NCBI RefSeq assembly: GCF_016798245.1
Contig: NZ_JAEUZA010000002.1
Span: 806,001-870,000, forward strand
From: Alkalicoccobacillus gibsonii
GTDB lineage: Bacteria; Bacillota; Bacilli; Bacillales; Bacillaceae_D
DNA: 64,000 nucleotides
Reading direction: 5' to 3'
The notes under the pieces are model-generated. The model saw only the letters and a list, made by a program, of their open reading frames with translations. It made no database searches and had not been told where the DNA came from. The position numbers were made by a program, and so were the translations under genes. Positions 27,479-37,000 of the stretch are shown one piece after another (position 1 is the first letter of the stretch; each line of letters begins with the position of its first letter).

Positions 27479-28570
27479 ATGGAAGAGAAAAAAATGATCC
27501 TGAAGATGATCGAAGATGGTAAGGTAACTGCTGAAGAGGGAATTAAGTTACTTCAAGCGATTGAAAAGGACGACTCAACATCAAGCTCCACTCAGCTTTC
27601 AACAGAAGTGAACTGGGAAAAAGGGAATGAATCAAGAGAAAACAAAACGAAGTCTGAAGCTAGCTCTTATGCAACAAAGTTTACCGACTTCGTTGAAACA
27701 GCCTTTAAGAAAATTAAAGAAGCTGATTTTGATTTCAACTTTGGTTCTCATGTGGTAGTGGATCATACCTTCCATCACCGAGATGAAACACCAGAAGTGA
27801 TTGATGTCTCACTTGAAAATGGGGCAATTACATTGGTTCCATGGGAAGAGTCTGATATCCGAGTTGAATGCCAAGCTCACGTTTACCGTGTAAAGGATTC
27901 AGAAGAGGCACGACGTATCTTCCTTCAAGAAACAGCTTTTGCTGTAGAAGATAAGAAACTTACTTTCCATTCAAAAGTGAAGTCACTTAAAGTTAAAACA
28001 ACGATCTATGTCCCTAAATCAAGCTATGATCGTGTGAAGTTGTACAGCTTTAACGGAGAAATTACAGCTTCACATCTAGAAGTTGACACGCTTGATGTCA
28101 ATACCTTAAATGGTGCGTTAACCTTTGAAGATGTGAAGGCGAAGAAAGCAAACGTAGAAACGGTAAATGGGAGCATTCAATTAAAGGATTCAACCATTCA
28201 TCTTGTTGATGCAAAAACTTTAAATGGGACTGTGTTTGTAGGCGGGAAGATTCAAGATGCTGATATTGAAGCAATTAATGGAACGCTAACATATGAGCTT
28301 GAATCGCTGGATGAGGCAGGATTTGCTGAGTTAAAAACAACAACTGGAACCATTCATATCAACGTTCCATCATCCATTCGTCTTGAAGGCAAATTTAAAA
28401 CGAATGTCGGCGGCGTTTCAAACGCAATGGCTGATTCTGAAGTGTTAGAGGAGAAGAAGGACTTTGCTAACCGCTCCTTGCATTTTGTTGGAAACCCAAG
28501 TGCTTCTCCGCGCGTAAAGGTAAGTGCTGTATCTAATACTGGCTCTATTAAAGCAAAAGATCTAGACTAA
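27479..28570 (+). CDS. yvlB: DUF4097-family beta-helical protein (YvlB)
   Basis: 363-residue protein. A short N-terminal helical hairpin (MILKMIEDGKVTAEEGIKLL, the SHOCT-like domain of YvlB) is followed by a low-complexity linker. The rest is a DUF4097 repeat domain of regular beta-strands (repeated VNTLNGALTFEDV / VETVNGSIQLKDS / AKTLNGTVFVGG units). No signal peptide or membrane helix is visible. In B. subtilis yvlB lies with yvlC and yvlD in a sigma-W-controlled operon next to uvrA; its biochemical role is not established. ATG 27479 follows CTGGAGGAG. Confidence 0.88.
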   Translation: MEEKKMILKMIEDGKVTAEEGIKLLQAIEKDDSTSSSTQLSTEVNWEKGNESRENKTKSEASSYATKFTDFVETAFKKIKEADFDFNFGSHVVVDHTFHHRDETPEVIDVSLENGAITLVPWEESDIRVECQAHVYRVKDSEEARRIFLQETAFAVEDKKLTFHSKVKSLKVKTTIYVPKSSYDRVKLYSFNGEITASHLEVDTLDVNTLNGALTFEDVKAKKANVETVNGSIQLKDSTIHLVDAKTLNGTVFVGGKIQDADIEAINGTLTYELESLDEAGFAELKTTTGTIHINVPSSIRLEGKFKTNVGGVSNAMADSEVLEEKKDFANRSLHFVGNPSASPRVKVSAVSNTGSIKAKDLD

Positions 28571-28583
28571 GAATAATGATTGG

Positions 28584-28614
28584 GGTCTGCCAGGTTAGCT
28601 GGCAGACCGCTTTT
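28584..28614 (+). terminator. Strong hairpin between yvlB and yvlC, probable partial terminator
   Basis: GGTCTGCCAG (28584-28593) and CTGGCAGACC (28599-28608) pair perfectly over ten base pairs, followed by GCTTTT. The short T run suggests partial termination that would lower yvlCD relative to yvlB. Confidence 0.65.
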
Positions 28615-28632
28615 AAATAGGAGGGATGAAGG

Positions 28633-28833
28633 ATGAAGAAATTATACCGGTCGCAAAATGACCGAAAACTAGCTGGGGTTTGTGGAGGTATTGCTGAGCA
28701 ATACAACTTTGATGTCTCCCTACTGCGAATTATTTGGGCATTGCTTGTATTTTTCACGTCTGGAACAGCGCTTTTGATCTACATTATTATGGCCCTTGTG
28801 GTGCCGAATGAAGAGGAAATGTTTGATGATTAA
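28633..28833 (+). CDS. yvlC: PspC-domain small membrane protein (YvlC)
   Basis: 66-residue PspC-domain protein. The N-terminal amphipathic part with the family signature LAGVCGGIAEQYNFD is followed by one hydrophobic helix (RIIWALLVFFTSGTALLIYIIMALVV in two runs). PspC proteins sense envelope stress. ATG 28633 follows GGAGGG. The stop overlaps the start region of yvlD. The gene is in the sigma-W-type yvl operon. Confidence 0.9.
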   Translation: MKKLYRSQNDRKLAGVCGGIAEQYNFDVSLLRIIWALLVFFTSGTALLIYIIMALVVPNEEEMFDD

Positions 28834-29179
28834 ATTTCTTGTAAGCTTGATATTAAATGCATTTGTTTTACTCTTAATTGATTTTTTATTTGAAGGTGTC
28901 ACTCTAACTGGTTATGGGGCCGCCTTTGTAGCTAGTTTAGTACTTGCCATCTTAAACGTAACAGTTCGCCCAATTCTTATTTTGTTTACATTACCAGCGA
29001 CGATCCTGACGTTAGGATTGTTTTTACTCGTTATCAATGGCATTACACTGTACTTGGCATCATGGTTTATGGGTGATGCTTTTGTGATCAACGGATTTGG
29101 GTTAGCTTTACTCGCTGCTTTGATCTTAACAATCTTTCAAACACTTCTCATCAACCCAATCAAATCTGCGAATTCGTAG
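28826..29179 (+). CDS. yvlD: Phage holin family 4 membrane protein (YvlD)
   Basis: 117-residue integral membrane protein of the DUF360/phage holin 4 superfamily, with four hydrophobic segments and the conserved ILNVTVRPILILFTLPATI. Its precise role is unknown; its place in the envelope-stress operon implies membrane maintenance. I chose ATG 28826, which overlaps the yvlC stop and follows GAGG. An upstream in-frame ATG (28808) or TTG (28796) would add basic residues inside yvlC. Confidence 0.88.
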   Translation: MIKFLVSLILNAFVLLLIDFLFEGVTLTGYGAAFVASLVLAILNVTVRPILILFTLPATILTLGLFLLVINGITLYLASWFMGDAFVINGFGLALLAALILTIFQTLLINPIKSANS

Positions 29180-29182
29180 TAT

Positions 29183-29226
29183 GTCGACGGATCGTCCAAT
29201 CATTTGGATGATTCGTCGTTTTTCTT
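29183..29226 (+). terminator. Terminator after yvlD
   Basis: GACGGATCGTCC...GGATGATTCGTC forms an imperfect stem followed by GTTTTTCTTTT, closing the yvl operon before hprK. Confidence 0.7.
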
Positions 29227-29319
29227 TTAGCGGTTACTTGAATGTTTATACTCAAAACGTGCTAAAATGGGTTAGTACATAAGTGTGAAGAATGAAGCTT
29301 CTGAAGGGGTTGGACAGGA

Positions 29320-30255
29320 ATGGCAAAAGTGACTGCAAATGACTTGTTAGAAAAGTTTCAATTTGAGCTAGTAGCCGGTGAAGAAGGAATCTATCGCCCG
29401 ATAACAACGAGTGATATCTCTCGTCCTGGTATTGAGATGGCCGGTTTTTTTACATATTATCCAGCGCGAAGGCTCCAGTTAATTGGACGAACGGAATTGT
29501 CCTTTTTTAAACAATTGAGTGATCAAGAGAAAAAAGAACGGATGCTAAAGCTATGCACCTACGACACGCCGGGTGTCATCCTTTCAAGAGGATTGGAAGC
29601 ACCTAAAGAACTAGTTGAAGCTGCCGAAGAGGTAGGTGTTCCTGTTCTTCGCTCGACACATACAACGACTCAGCTAAGTAGTCGACTGACCAACTTCCTT
29701 GAAGGTAGACTTGCTCCCTTAACGGCGATGCACGGAGTATTGGTTGATATTTATGGCATTGGTGTGTTGATCACAGGAAGTAGTGGAGTCGGGAAAAGTG
29801 AAACAGCCCTCGATTTAGTAAGAAGAGGTCACCGTCTTGTCGCTGATGACTCAGTAGAGATTAGACAACAGAATGAGGATACGTTAATAGGACATCCGCC
29901 AGAATTAATTCGACATCTGCTTGAAATTCGTGGTCTCGGTATCATTAACGTCATGACATTGTTTGGGGCAGGGGCTGTACGTCCATTTAAACGAATCAGC
30001 TTGTGTATCAACCTTGAAAACTGGGACCAAGGAAAAGCGTATGATCGTTTGGGATTGGATGAGGAAACGTTGAAGATCTTTGATGCGGAAATACCTAAAC
30101 TGACTGTTCCGGTTCGACCAGGGCGAAACCTGGCCGTCATTATAGAAGTAGCAGCTATGAACTTTAGACTGAAACGTCTAGGATTTAATGCGGCGCAGGA
30201 ATTCTCAGAGCGTTTAACAGAAGTGATTCAAGATGGAGACCGCGATGAGTACTAA
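29320..30255 (+). CDS. hprK: HPr kinase/phosphorylase
   Basis: 311-residue bifunctional enzyme that phosphorylates and dephosphorylates Ser46 of HPr and of Crh, driving CcpA-mediated carbon catabolite control. The N-terminal domain (~130 residues) precedes a P-loop [14 protein letters not shown], the catalytic HRLVADDSV stretch and the family signature [22 protein letters not shown] 29320 follows GAAGGGG. Its partner Crh is encoded at 51.2 kb. lgt starts 30 bases downstream and ppaX follows, as in B. subtilis. Confidence 0.98.
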   Translation: MAKVTANDLLEKFQFELVAGEEGIYRPITTSDISRPGIEMAGFFTYYPARRLQLIGRTELSFFKQLSDQEKKERMLKLCTYDTPGVILSRGLEAPKELVEAAEEVGVPVLRSTHTTTQLSSRLTNFLEGRLAPLTAMHGVLVDIYGIGVLITGSSGVGKSETALDLVRRGHRLVADDSVEIRQQNEDTLIGHPPELIRHLLEIRGLGIINVMTLFGAGAVRPFKRISLCINLENWDQGKAYDRLGLDEETLKIFDAEIPKLTVPVRPGRNLAVIIEVAAMNFRLKRLGFNAAQEFSERLTEVIQDGDRDEY

Positions 30256-30285
30256 TCAATTAAAGCGGCTAAATGAGGTGTAGAC

Positions 30286-31125
30286 ATGGATGAAAACATA
30301 CAAGCATTAAATCGAGTATTTTTTGAATTGGGGCCAATTACAATTTATTGGTACGGCGTCATTATTGGGCTAGGCGTGTTATTTGGATACATTCTAGCAT
30401 CTAGGGAAAGTGTAAGAAGGGGTCTTCCTAAAGATATCTTTGCAGATCTCTTATTGTTTGCCTTGCCTATTGCGATTATCTCTGCACGTATTTACTATGT
30501 TATTTTCAGATGGGATCAATTCGCTGACGATCCTATTCGCGTTTTCTATATTTGGGAAGGTGGCATTGCGATTCATGGAGCATTAATCGGTTCTGTCATT
30601 ACCGCCATTGTATTTGCTCGTAAGCGAGGCATTTCCTTCTGGAAGCTTGCGGATGTGGCAGCACCAAGTATTTTACTCGGACAGGCGATTGGGCGTTGGG
30701 GTAACTTTATGAACCAAGAAGTATACGGCGGAGAAGTTAGTAGAGCCTTTTTAGAAAATCTACATCTGCCAACGTTCATTATTGATCAAATGTACATTAA
30801 TGGTACCTACTATCACCCGACCTTTTTATATGAATCCATCTTAAGCTTTATCGGAGTGGCTCTTCTGTTATGGCTTCGCCGCGTAAACCTACGTTTAGGT
30901 GAGCTATTCTTAATTTATGTAATCTGGTATTCGATCGCACGATTCTTTATCGAAGGCATCCGCTTAGACTACTTGTTAATTGGGGATGTTCTAAGAGTAG
31001 CGCAATTGATTTCGGTTGTGCTCGTAGTGGGTGCAGTTGCTCTCATTGTATACCGTCGCTTTGTCGTTCGTCCGCCTGGATATCTTGACGAAGACAAGCC
31101 AGTAAAAAAGAATAAGAAGAAGTAG
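30286..31125 (+). CDS. lgt: Prolipoprotein diacylglyceryl transferase
   Basis: 279-residue membrane enzyme that attaches diacylglycerol to the lipobox cysteine of prolipoproteins, the first step of lipoprotein maturation. About seven hydrophobic segments are present. The Lgt signature is [14 protein letters not shown], with [12 protein letters not shown] upstream and the HPTFLYES motif downstream. The C-terminus is lysine-rich and cytoplasmic. ATG 30286 follows GAGGTG. The order hprK-lgt-ppaX is conserved in Bacillus. Confidence 0.97.
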   Translation: MDENIQALNRVFFELGPITIYWYGVIIGLGVLFGYILASRESVRRGLPKDIFADLLLFALPIAIISARIYYVIFRWDQFADDPIRVFYIWEGGIAIHGALIGSVITAIVFARKRGISFWKLADVAAPSILLGQAIGRWGNFMNQEVYGGEVSRAFLENLHLPTFIIDQMYINGTYYHPTFLYESILSFIGVALLLWLRRVNLRLGELFLIYVIWYSIARFFIEGIRLDYLLIGDVLRVAQLISVVLVVGAVALIVYRRFVVRPPGYLDEDKPVKKNKKK

Positions 31126-31138
31126 AAAGGAAGGTTAG

Positions 31139-31786
31139 ATGAAGAAAACGACACTGTTGTTTGATTTAGACGGAACTCTTATTAATACAAATGAATTAAT
31201 TATCGCTTCATTTTTGCATACGCTGGGTCATTATCGACCGAATGAGTATACACGCGAAACCGTCCTGCCTTTTATTGGACCTACCCTCCAAGATACGTTC
31301 AGATCGATTGATGCTGAACGCTGGGAAGAAATGGTTGAAACGTATCGTGCTCACAATCATAAGCATCATGATGAGCTTGTAGAAGATTATCCGGGAGTGT
31401 ATGAAGGACTCCGAAAGCTATATGACTTAGGCTTTAAGATGGCGATTGTTACAACAAAGAAAAACAAAACGGCTCATATGGGACTAAAGCTTAAAGGACT
31501 TGATGCCTTTTTTGATGTAGTCATTGGATTAGATGATGTGACAAAAGCTAAACCAGATCCAGAACCACTAATGAAAGCTCTAGAAGCACTTGGGTCCACA
31601 CCTGAGGAAGCAATTATGGTGGGGGACAATTCCCACGACATACTTGGTGGCAAAAATGCAGGTGTGACAACGGCTGCAGTAGGTTGGGCCATTAAAGGAG
31701 AAGAATATCTTAAATCCTTTAACCCCGATTACATTCTGCACACAATGGATGACTTGCTTGATATCGTTGGAGTGACACAGTCGTGA
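31139..31786 (+). CDS. ppaX: Pyrophosphatase PpaX (HAD family)
   Basis: 215-residue HAD-superfamily hydrolase. The nucleophile motif is [14 protein letters not shown], motif II/III follows in AIVTTKKNK, and the metal-binding acidic motif is [16 protein letters not shown]. PpaX removes the pyrophosphate formed when HprK/P dephosphorylates HPr, which fits its position in the hprK operon. ATG 31139 follows AAAGGAAGG. It overlaps the next gene by four bases (GTGA). Confidence 0.93.
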   Translation: MKKTTLLFDLDGTLINTNELIIASFLHTLGHYRPNEYTRETVLPFIGPTLQDTFRSIDAERWEEMVETYRAHNHKHHDELVEDYPGVYEGLRKLYDLGFKMAIVTTKKNKTAHMGLKLKGLDAFFDVVIGLDDVTKAKPDPEPLMKALEALGSTPEEAIMVGDNSHDILGGKNAGVTTAAVGWAIKGEEYLKSFNPDYILHTMDDLLDIVGVTQS

Positions 31787-32286
31787 GTCGAAAAACGGAA
31801 CGCTATCCAGTTCCGTCGGCTAATTCTTTGTGGCATATCTATAAAACAGTTCCTTTTTTAAAGGTCATGAAGAATTTTGTTGTGATTCAGCTCGCTCGAT
31901 ACACGCCGTGGCTTGGTATGAAAAATTGGCTTTACCGCCATGGCTTACGGATGAAGGTGGGGGAGGAAACGGCTGTTGCTTTAATGGTGATGATGGACGT
32001 TATGTTCCCTGAAAAGATCTCGATCGGACGTAATTCGGTGATTGGTTACAATACAACATTGCTTGCTCATGAATATTTAATTAAGGAATATCGCTTAGGT
32101 GAGGTTAAGATTGGCGATGAAGTAATGATTGGTGCAAACAGTACCATTTTACCTGGAGTGACTATTGGCGACGGTGCCATTGTTTCAGCGTGTACTCTCG
32201 TTCATCGCGATGTTGAGCCCTATACATTTGTAGGTGGAAACCCTATGCAAGTGATTAAACAGCTTCCTCGTCCTGAAAAGGCATAG
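31783..32286 (+). CDS. yvoF: Left-handed beta-helix acyltransferase (YvoF)
   Basis: 167-residue hexapeptide-repeat acetyltransferase of the maltose O-acetyltransferase/LbetaH class. Imperfect hexapeptides ([41 protein letters not shown]) make up the helix, and GGNPMQVIK is the usual C-terminal cofactor-contact motif. The acceptor is unknown. GTG 31783 overlaps the ppaX stop. In B. subtilis yvoF sits between ppaX and hisZ; here a ~5-kb insertion separates it from hisZ. Confidence 0.88.
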   Translation: MSRKTERYPVPSANSLWHIYKTVPFLKVMKNFVVIQLARYTPWLGMKNWLYRHGLRMKVGEETAVALMVMMDVMFPEKISIGRNSVIGYNTTLLAHEYLIKEYRLGEVKIGDEVMIGANSTILPGVTIGDGAIVSACTLVHRDVEPYTFVGGNPMQVIKQLPRPEKA

Positions 32287-32310
32287 CAGTCAATGGCTAT
32301 GCCTTTTTTT
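32277..32310 (+). terminator. Terminator overlapping the yvoF stop
   Basis: GGCATAGC (32280-32287) and GCTATGCC (32296-32303) are followed by seven T residues; the stop codon is in the 5' arm. It ends the hprK-lgt-ppaX-yvoF operon. Confidence 0.88.
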
Positions 32311-32355
32311 GTATCAATTTTGTCAAAAAGTAGTTTGTAATAAAGGAATTCCCCT

Positions 32356-32391
32356 ACAAAATCAAGAACTAGTGATGAACCTTAGTTTTGT
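32356..32391. promoter_or_regulatory. Inverted repeat upstream of the second PucR-type regulator
   Basis: ACAAAATCAAG (32356-32366) and CTTAGTTTTGT (32381-32391) form an interrupted inverted repeat with two central mismatches, ending just before the ribosome site. It could be an autoregulatory operator; no experiment or family consensus supports a specific regulator. Confidence 0.35.
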
Positions 32392-32409
32392 TTCAGGGGG
32401 GTGAAATCG

Positions 32410-34077
32410 TTGCTTACAATGAAAGAAATCATTGAATTAGACATTTTAAAAACATCTGCTGTAAAAACAGCATATCCAAGTCTACAAGAGCGTGTCGTTG
32501 AATGGGTATCGATAACGGAGGCACCTGTTGAAAACTTTGTGCGTAAAAATGAAATGGTGTTAACGACGGGAATTGGATACGCGCAGGAACCAGAGCGGTT
32601 TCATGAGTTTGTAGAAGATGTCATTCAATCAGGTGCATCAGGGCTTGGAGTCGCAACAGGTAGATATATAATGGACATTGATCAGCCTTGTATGGACTTG
32701 GCTGAAAAGCACGGTTTCCCGATTGTATGTTTGCCATGGGAAGTGCGATTTGCTGATGTGACCCAATCGATCACAACAAAAATTATGGATGTAAAAAAAG
32801 GATATATCGAAGAATTACAAACGATTGGACAAGAGCTATTATCAATTGTTCTAGGGGGCGGCACGCTCTCACAATTAACTCAATATATAAGCGATGAGTT
32901 ACACTTGCCTACTTACATTACAGATGCTAACGGGGAACTAATGGGAGCAAGTACGTTAATCATAAAAGACCAATCGAGTTGGATTACTCTAATGAAAGAA
33001 CAAGCGGATACACTTGCACAGCCTATCCCTGGAGGTCATGACCATCCTCTTTTAACAAAAGTTCAATCTGGGTCAACCTCTTTAGGTGCATTTTTACGCT
33101 TGCCCATCTCACAAGCAAAACAAACGGCACAAGGTTATGTCTATATGATCCTTGATCACAATCCAACATCTGTTCCAGATACATTTTTTATCGTTCTAGA
33201 GCATATTGGTACAGCTGCAGCCTTTTGGTTTTTACGTGAGAATGCAGTGCTGGAGACTCAAGCAAAGGTAAAGAACCACTTTGTATGGGAGCTTGCAAAG
33301 GATCTTTTTCGCTCAGAAGAAGAAATGCAGACTCGAGCAAAAACGTTAGGGTATCATTTGGATTTGCCATACGTGGCGATTGTTGGTTATCCTGACGTTA
33401 CTCATTCGTTTTTCGGAAATACCTCACAGGAGGCGTGGTCTGTTAGTCTGGAGCATTACGTTGAAAAAGAAGTGAATCATGTAGCCAAATCAATTCATCA
33501 TCAAGCCATGTCTACCTTCCAAAATAATCAACTGATTATTTTTTTAGAAGTAACTGAAGATGCTGAACGCGAGACAGTCCACAGTTTTTTAGACTTAATG
33601 AACCGTCGATTCATCAATCTCTTTCCAAGTGTGAATATGGATTGGGGAATTGGTGATGGTGGAGGCACGTTATCCACATTTTCGCAAAGCTATGAACAAG
33701 CATTCCAAGCTCTACAAATTGGCAAACGACGAAATGATCGATCACGTCGAGTGTTTTATTCAGATACTCGTGTCGATCGAGTATTACAAGCAATGGGAGA
33801 TGATGCGGAGCTATATGACGTTGTACTAGAAGTCATTAAGCCTTTATATCAGTACGATCTTAAGCGAAATATGGATCTGATAGGTACCTTTACAACCTAT
33901 CACCGTAATCAAAGTAAAATTAGTCAAACAGCTCGAGTTCTCCATTTGCACAGACAATCCTTGTTGTATCGGTTACGAAAAATTGAATCGCTAACACAGC
34001 TGTCTCTAGCAAACCCAGATGATGTTTTTTTACTCGAGCTTAGTATTCGAATTTGGAGAATGCAAAAAAAGATCTAA
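32410..34077 (+). CDS. PucR-family transcriptional regulator (second copy type)
   Basis: 555-residue regulator of the same architecture as the one at 7867, but clearly a different gene. The N-terminal PucR domain contains FVRKNEMVLTTGIGYAQ and GFPIVCLPWEVRFAD; a central CdaR-like region follows. The C-terminal helix-turn-helix contains SKISQTARVLHLHRQSLLYR. TTG 32410 lies about eight bases after AGGGGGG; GTG 32401 is too close to that site, and ATG 32419 is the next alternative. It precedes the DoeA-like gene in the same direction, so it probably senses that enzyme's substrate or product. Confidence 0.85.
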   Translation: MLTMKEIIELDILKTSAVKTAYPSLQERVVEWVSITEAPVENFVRKNEMVLTTGIGYAQEPERFHEFVEDVIQSGASGLGVATGRYIMDIDQPCMDLAEKHGFPIVCLPWEVRFADVTQSITTKIMDVKKGYIEELQTIGQELLSIVLGGGTLSQLTQYISDELHLPTYITDANGELMGASTLIIKDQSSWITLMKEQADTLAQPIPGGHDHPLLTKVQSGSTSLGAFLRLPISQAKQTAQGYVYMILDHNPTSVPDTFFIVLEHIGTAAAFWFLRENAVLETQAKVKNHFVWELAKDLFRSEEEMQTRAKTLGYHLDLPYVAIVGYPDVTHSFFGNTSQEAWSVSLEHYVEKEVNHVAKSIHHQAMSTFQNNQLIIFLEVTEDAERETVHSFLDLMNRRFINLFPSVNMDWGIGDGGGTLSTFSQSYEQAFQALQIGKRRNDRSRRVFYSDTRVDRVLQAMGDDAELYDVVLEVIKPLYQYDLKRNMDLIGTFTTYHRNQSKISQTARVLHLHRQSLLYRLRKIESLTQLSLANPDDVFLLELSIRIWRMQKKI

Positions 34078-34082
34078 GCTCG

Positions 34083-34101
34083 ATGAAAGATTATCTTTCA
34101 T
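34083..34101 (+). repeat. Short perfect hairpin after the second PucR gene
   Basis: ATGAAAGA/TCTTTCAT around three bases, four bases after the stop codon. No T tract follows directly, so it is only a weak terminator candidate. The rest of the 180-base gap to the next gene shows no further clear signal. Confidence 0.35.
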
Positions 34102-34267
34102 AAAGACAGATGGAATTCATGCTTTTTTGTTCGTTTGACTACAAGTTGGTTTAGAACTTCTTACATTTTGGTGATTGTTCATAGATGAACTCCTTGCATA
34201 TAATTTAAGTATTCAGATGATTAAGTCTATTATTTGATGCGCTTGTTACTTTAAAGGAGGAATGAGG

Positions 34268-35461
34268 ATGCTTTCATTCACGATGGAAGAATATCAGGAT
34301 CGATTAAGAAAAACAAAACAAAGGATGGAGGCATCAGGAATTGAGGTTCTCCTATTAACCGATCCTGCCAATATGAATTATCTAACTGGGTACGATGGCT
34401 GGTCCTTTTACGTACATCAGCTGGTTGTGGTGATTATAGATGAAGCACAGCCCCTTTGGATTGGACGTTCACAGGATGCAAATGGTGCTAAACAAACGGC
34501 TTGGTTACATCATGACCACATTATTTCGTATCCAGAAGAATATGTTCAGTCTTTAAGTAAGCATCCAATGGACTTTGTTGCACAATTCTTAACAGAGATT
34601 GGCCAAGGAAACCGAGTTGTTGGAGTAGAGATGGATCAGTACTACTTCACAGCCTCCTGTTATCAGCATCTAAAGCAGCATCTGCCACTTGGACATTTAA
34701 AGGATGCAACGAACCTAGTCAACTGGGTACGACTCATAAAGTCTGATCAAGAAATTGAGTACATGAGGCGGGCAGCGCGTATTGTTGAGCGCTCTATGCA
34801 GGCAGGAATGGACGCCATTCAAGTCGGTGTACGTGAATGTGATGTCGCAGCAACGATCTATCAAACTCAAATATCAGGAACAGAAGAGTATGGGGGAGAT
34901 TATCCTGCCATCGTTCCACTGCTTCCATCAGGAATTAAAACATCCTCACCTCATTTAACCTGGACAGATGGAACATATAAGCAAGGTGAAACCGTTATTT
35001 TAGAAATTGCAGGGTGTTATAAGCGGTATCATTCTCCGCTTGCTCGCACACTTGTTGTTGGTCAACCAGATCCACACATTTCTGAGCTTTCAAAGATTGT
35101 GATTGAAGGACTAAATGAAACCTTAGAGGCTACAAAACCAGGTATGACCTGTGGAGAAGTAGAAGCGGTTTGGCGAAAAAGTATAGCTCGGCATGGATTG
35201 GATAAAGAATCGAGACTCGGTTACGCAATGGGGCTGAACTATCCTCCTGATTGGGGCGAGCATACAGCAAGCCTTCGAAGGGGAGATACAACGGTACTCC
35301 AAGAGAACATGACCTTTCATGTCATTCCAGGCATGTGGTTTGATCATTTTGGAGTTGAGATTAGTGAATCGATTCGACTGACGAAAAGTGGATGTGAAAC
35401 CTTTGCGGAGTTCCCAAGAGAACTTGTTTGTAAGCAACCAGATATCCACACCGCATCGTAA
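34268..35461 (+). CDS. doeA: Ectoine hydrolase (DoeA/EutD)-like M24-family protein
   Basis: 397-residue creatinase/prolidase-fold protein. Several stretches agree with what I know of Halomonas/Sinorhizobium ectoine hydrolase: NYLTGYDGWSFYVHQ, GRSQDANGAKQTA, GVEMDQYYFTASCY, GGDYPAIVPLLPSG and NYPPDWGEHTASLR. The usual M24 metal ligands are missing: the Asp-x-Gly pair is replaced by LEIAGCYKRYHSPLART, as expected for a metal-independent hydrolase. DoeA opens the ectoine ring to N-acetyl-diaminobutyrate. No DoeB deacetylase is nearby, so the substrate is not certain. ATG 34268 has the better spacing to AAAGGAGG than ATG 34262. A PucR-type regulator lies upstream. Confidence 0.72.
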   Translation: MLSFTMEEYQDRLRKTKQRMEASGIEVLLLTDPANMNYLTGYDGWSFYVHQLVVVIIDEAQPLWIGRSQDANGAKQTAWLHHDHIISYPEEYVQSLSKHPMDFVAQFLTEIGQGNRVVGVEMDQYYFTASCYQHLKQHLPLGHLKDATNLVNWVRLIKSDQEIEYMRRAARIVERSMQAGMDAIQVGVRECDVAATIYQTQISGTEEYGGDYPAIVPLLPSGIKTSSPHLTWTDGTYKQGETVILEIAGCYKRYHSPLARTLVVGQPDPHISELSKIVIEGLNETLEATKPGMTCGEVEAVWRKSIARHGLDKESRLGYAMGLNYPPDWGEHTASLRRGDTTVLQENMTFHVIPGMWFDHFGVEISESIRLTKSGCETFAEFPRELVCKQPDIHTAS

Positions 35462-35473
35462 AATAAAGAGCTT

Positions 35474-35722
35474 GGGACATAACTCAAAATCAATTAGAAA
35501 ATGGCGAATGATTTAACGAGCAAATTATTCGCGATTGGTGTTTTTGCAATACGAGCGTAGGGAGAACCTGAGACTCCTACGGAATAGTACGTGGTGAAGA
35601 CCCTGTAGCGGCGATTTTTCCGCGGAAGGGGCTGAGGCCGTACCCGTGGAAAGCGAGGGATTCTCCTGTAGCGGATTTGTTGCGATGTTCGTATTTAAGT
35701 GATTGATTTAATGTTATGTCCC
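35474..35722 (+). repeat. ~249-bp dispersed intergenic repeat, copy 1
   Basis: Begins with GGGACATAAC and ends with GTTATGTCCC, so its termini are inverted repeats. The core reads GAGACTCCTACGGAA, then GTGGTGAAGACCCTGTAGCG, CCGCGGAAGGGGCTGAGG and GATTCTCCTGTAGCGGA; it recurs at 37001-37248 and, inverted, at 60355-60601. Near the left end a dyad (AATGGCGAATGATTT with AAATTATTCGCGATT) is conserved but imperfect. No protein is encoded. It fills the gap between doeA and the PLP-enzyme gene. Confidence 0.9.
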
Positions 35723-35762
35723 ACCCTCAATCATATGGAATGATAAAGAAGGGAGAGGTTAA

Positions 35763-36971
35763 ATGAGTCGTTTTGATGAGGCACGAATTGGTACAAAAGC
35801 TGTTTGGGGTGGAGAGAAGGACTACTTAGTACATGGAGCAACTCAAGTTCCAGTGATTCCAAGTGTGGCTTTTGGGTATGACGATATGGACGAGTGGTAT
35901 GACGTAGCCATTGGAAAGAAAAAAGGGCATATCTACGGACGAAATACAAATCCTACCGTACAAGCATTTGAAGATAAGGTGAAGCTGCTTGAAGGGGCAA
36001 AGGCTGGAACTAGCTTCTCCACTGGAATGGCGGCTGTTAGTAATACGCTTTATACCTTTTTAGTACCAGGAGATCGTGTAGTAACCATTAAAGATACGTA
36101 TGGTGGAACAAACAAGCTATTCACTGAGTTTCTTCCAAGGCTGCAAATTGAGGTTGCCTTTTGTGAAACGGGAAATCATGAACAAATTGAAAAGGAAATT
36201 GCAAAAGGGTGTACTCTTCTATACCTTGAAACCCCTACAAATCCAACCGTAAAGATTACAGATATCAAGCGTACAGCTCAATGTGCAAAAGCCTCAGGGG
36301 CACTTGTCGTTGTGGATAATACGTTTGCGACACCTATTAATCAAAACCCACTGACGCTCGGAGCAGATATAGTCATTCATAGCGCCACTAAGTTTCTTGG
36401 AGGACATGCAGATGCACTTGGGGGAGTAGTGGTTGGTAATGATGAAGAATTGGTAGAGGCAATCTATCATTACCGTGAGATTAATGGCGCCACCATGGAT
36501 CCATGGGCTGCCTACTTATTACTCAGAGGAATGAAAACTTTGGATTTGCGTGTAAAACGCCAAGCGGAAAATGCGATGAAACTAGCAACATTCCTTGAAC
36601 AAAGTGATTTGGTTGAGTCTGTCTTTTATCCAGGGCTCGAGACTCACCCCAATCATGAGATTGCGAAAAGTCAGATGAAGGGATATGGAGGCATGCTGAG
36701 TTTTGCTGTTAAAGGTGGAATCGACACAGTGCGAGAGTTATTGCCGAGGCTTGAATTTGCCAATCGAGCGGCAAATCTAGGATCAGTCGAAACAACCGTC
36801 GGTCCAGCACGAACAACTAGTCATGTGGAATGTACTCCAGAAGAACGTGCGGCTATGGGAATCTCAGAAGGACTAATCCGCGTTTCATGTGGAATTGAAG
36901 ATCCGGAAGATATCTTGGCTGATTTTAAACAAGCGTTAGAATCTGTTGATGCTACGATTTCAACGAACTGA
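35763..36971 (+). CDS. Cystathionine gamma-synthase/lyase-family PLP enzyme
   Basis: 402-residue Cys/Met-metabolism PLP-dependent enzyme. The PLP-binding lysine is in HSATKFLGGHADALGG; YGRNTNPTVQAFEDKV and LLYLETPTNPTVKI are family motifs, and SVETTVGPARTTSH forms the C-terminal substrate loop. Such enzymes perform gamma- or beta-elimination or replacement on amino acids such as cystathionine, O-acyl-homoserine or methionine; sequence alone does not fix which. ATG 35763 follows GGGAGAGG. The gene sits between two direct copies of a ~249-bp repeat and beside doeA, not with other sulphur-amino-acid genes. Confidence 0.82.
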   Translation: MSRFDEARIGTKAVWGGEKDYLVHGATQVPVIPSVAFGYDDMDEWYDVAIGKKKGHIYGRNTNPTVQAFEDKVKLLEGAKAGTSFSTGMAAVSNTLYTFLVPGDRVVTIKDTYGGTNKLFTEFLPRLQIEVAFCETGNHEQIEKEIAKGCTLLYLETPTNPTVKITDIKRTAQCAKASGALVVVDNTFATPINQNPLTLGADIVIHSATKFLGGHADALGGVVVGNDEELVEAIYHYREINGATMDPWAAYLLLRGMKTLDLRVKRQAENAMKLATFLEQSDLVESVFYPGLETHPNHEIAKSQMKGYGGMLSFAVKGGIDTVRELLPRLEFANRAANLGSVETTVGPARTTSHVECTPEERAAMGISEGLIRVSCGIEDPEDILADFKQALESVDATISTN

Positions 36972-37000
36972 ATGAACATAGATTATAAGAGGATGAGCCT

